Assembly (NCBI RefSeq): GCF_012926525.1 | Contig: NZ_JABBNI010000013.1 | Coordinates: forward strand, 62,001 to 126,000 | Source of the DNA: Clostridium muellerianum | GTDB lineage: Bacteria; Bacillota; Clostridia; Clostridiales; Clostridiaceae | Direction of reading: 5' to 3' | DNA: 64,000 nt | In this document: piece after piece, positions 63,649-64,000 of the stretch | How positions within the stretch are numbered: position 1 is the first letter of the stretch | Layout of the letters: each line of letters opens with the position of its first letter | Notes under the pieces: generated by a model | Databases searched by the model: none | The model's input: only the letters and a program-made list of their open reading frames with translations | Told to the model about the DNA's origin: nothing | Made by a program: the position numbers and the translations under genes

Positions 63649-64000
63649 CTATAATAGCTTTTCTATTTCAGAAATCATGTCTAAAGGTTCAGTTGTAGGT
63701 TCAAATCTACCAACTACATTACCTTCTTTATCTATTAAAAATTTAGTAAAGTTCCATTTTATAGAGTTGCCTATCAAATATTCAGGAAACTGTTCCTTTA
63801 AAAAGTTGTATAATATTTGTCCGCTTGGGTGATTTAAGTCTAAGCCTTTAAAAGGAATTTCTTCACTTAAGTATTTAAATAGGGGATGTGCTGAAGTACC
63901 TCGTACATCTATTTTTTCAAATAGTGGGAAGGATACACCATAGTTAAGCTGACAGAAGTTTTTAACCTCTTTATTATTTCCAGGCTCCTGTCCAGCAAAT
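63649..64000 (-). CDS. Glutathione peroxidase family protein (5' end beyond window)
   Basis: The last 117 residues are visible. Typical features: FAGQEPGNN (Gln of the active-site tetrad lies in this region), CQLNYGVSFPLFEKIDVRG, and the Trp-Asn-Phe-Thr-Lys-Phe motif (SIKWNFTKFLIDKEGNV). The catalytic Cys or selenocysteine codon is outside the window. These enzymes reduce peroxides with thioredoxin- or glutaredoxin-type donors. It heads the redox operon read towards ohrR. Confidence 0.92.
   Translation of the reverse strand, partial: FAGQEPGNNKEVKNFCQLNYGVSFPLFEKIDVRGTSAHPLFKYLSEEIPFKGLDLNHPSGQILYNFLKEQFPEYLIGNSIKWNFTKFLIDKEGNVVGRFEPTTEPLDMISEIEKLL

Overview
The window looks like chromosomal DNA of a low-GC, spore-forming anaerobe of the genus Clostridium. 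Supporting genes are the spore coat CotJ operon, an alpha/beta small acid-soluble spore protein, several chemoreceptors, oxygen-sensitive enzymes (radical-SAM ThiH, ferredoxin-type oxidoreductases) and typical clostridial ribosome binding sites. Placement near the C. beijerinckii group is a guess from gene content and repeat style. No tRNA, rRNA, CRISPR array, prophage or transposase gene was seen.

Layout. 1-5.3 kb: spore and envelope genes (manganese catalase CotJC, a CotJA-CotJB fusion, a Tyr/His-Gly repeat protein, a MerR regulator, a SASP). 5.3-6.1 kb: a gene-poor stretch with a cluster of DnaA-box-like sites and a 12-codon ORF. 6.1-13 kb: diguanylate cyclase, Thr/Ser-rich surface protein, SGNH hydrolase, EEP hydrolase, XdhC-like protein. 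13.1-17.5 kb: a lantibiotic-immunity or CprABC-type ABC transporter with its two-component system. 17.9-21.8 kb: Yip1 protein and a MacAB-type exporter. 22.2-27.5 kb: ferredoxin-type aldo/keto reductase and two soluble chemoreceptors, one carrying a family-5 solute-binding domain in the cytoplasm. 27.6-33.4 kb: a second peptide-resistance module (S41-like lipoprotein, two permeases, ATPase, two-component system). 33.7-43.6 kb: SelO, amine oxidase, GNAT, GreA, dCache chemoreceptor, S41-like paralogue, amidohydrolase. 43.7-48.7 kb: a DUF2089/SHOCT/MFS operon, aldo/keto reductase, Lrp regulator, DUF2935 protein. 48.9-52.1 kb: thiSFGH with a promoter and leader terminator. 52.2-61.9 kb: a decaying, repeat-rich region with a BlaI/BlaR-type locus, a duplicated sensor domain and gene relics. 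61.9-64 kb: peroxide defence (OhrR-like regulator, glutaredoxin-like protein, thioredoxin-reductase-like flavoprotein, glutathione peroxidase).

How the genes fit together. A large share of the window senses and resists envelope attack: two ABC/two-component modules, MacAB, the BlaI/BlaR-type pair and the DUF2089/SHOCT operon. Both ABC modules have, upstream of the ATPase gene, three 5-6 bp direct repeats spaced exactly 11 bp apart, as expected for OmpR-family response regulators. The other main theme is motility and second-messenger signalling (three chemoreceptors, one GGDEF enzyme). The most unusual items are the cytoplasmic chemoreceptor/solute-binding fusion, the CotJA-CotJB fusion, the BlaR1 homologue with an in-frame stop next to a detached copy of its sensor domain, and several palindromic repeat families.
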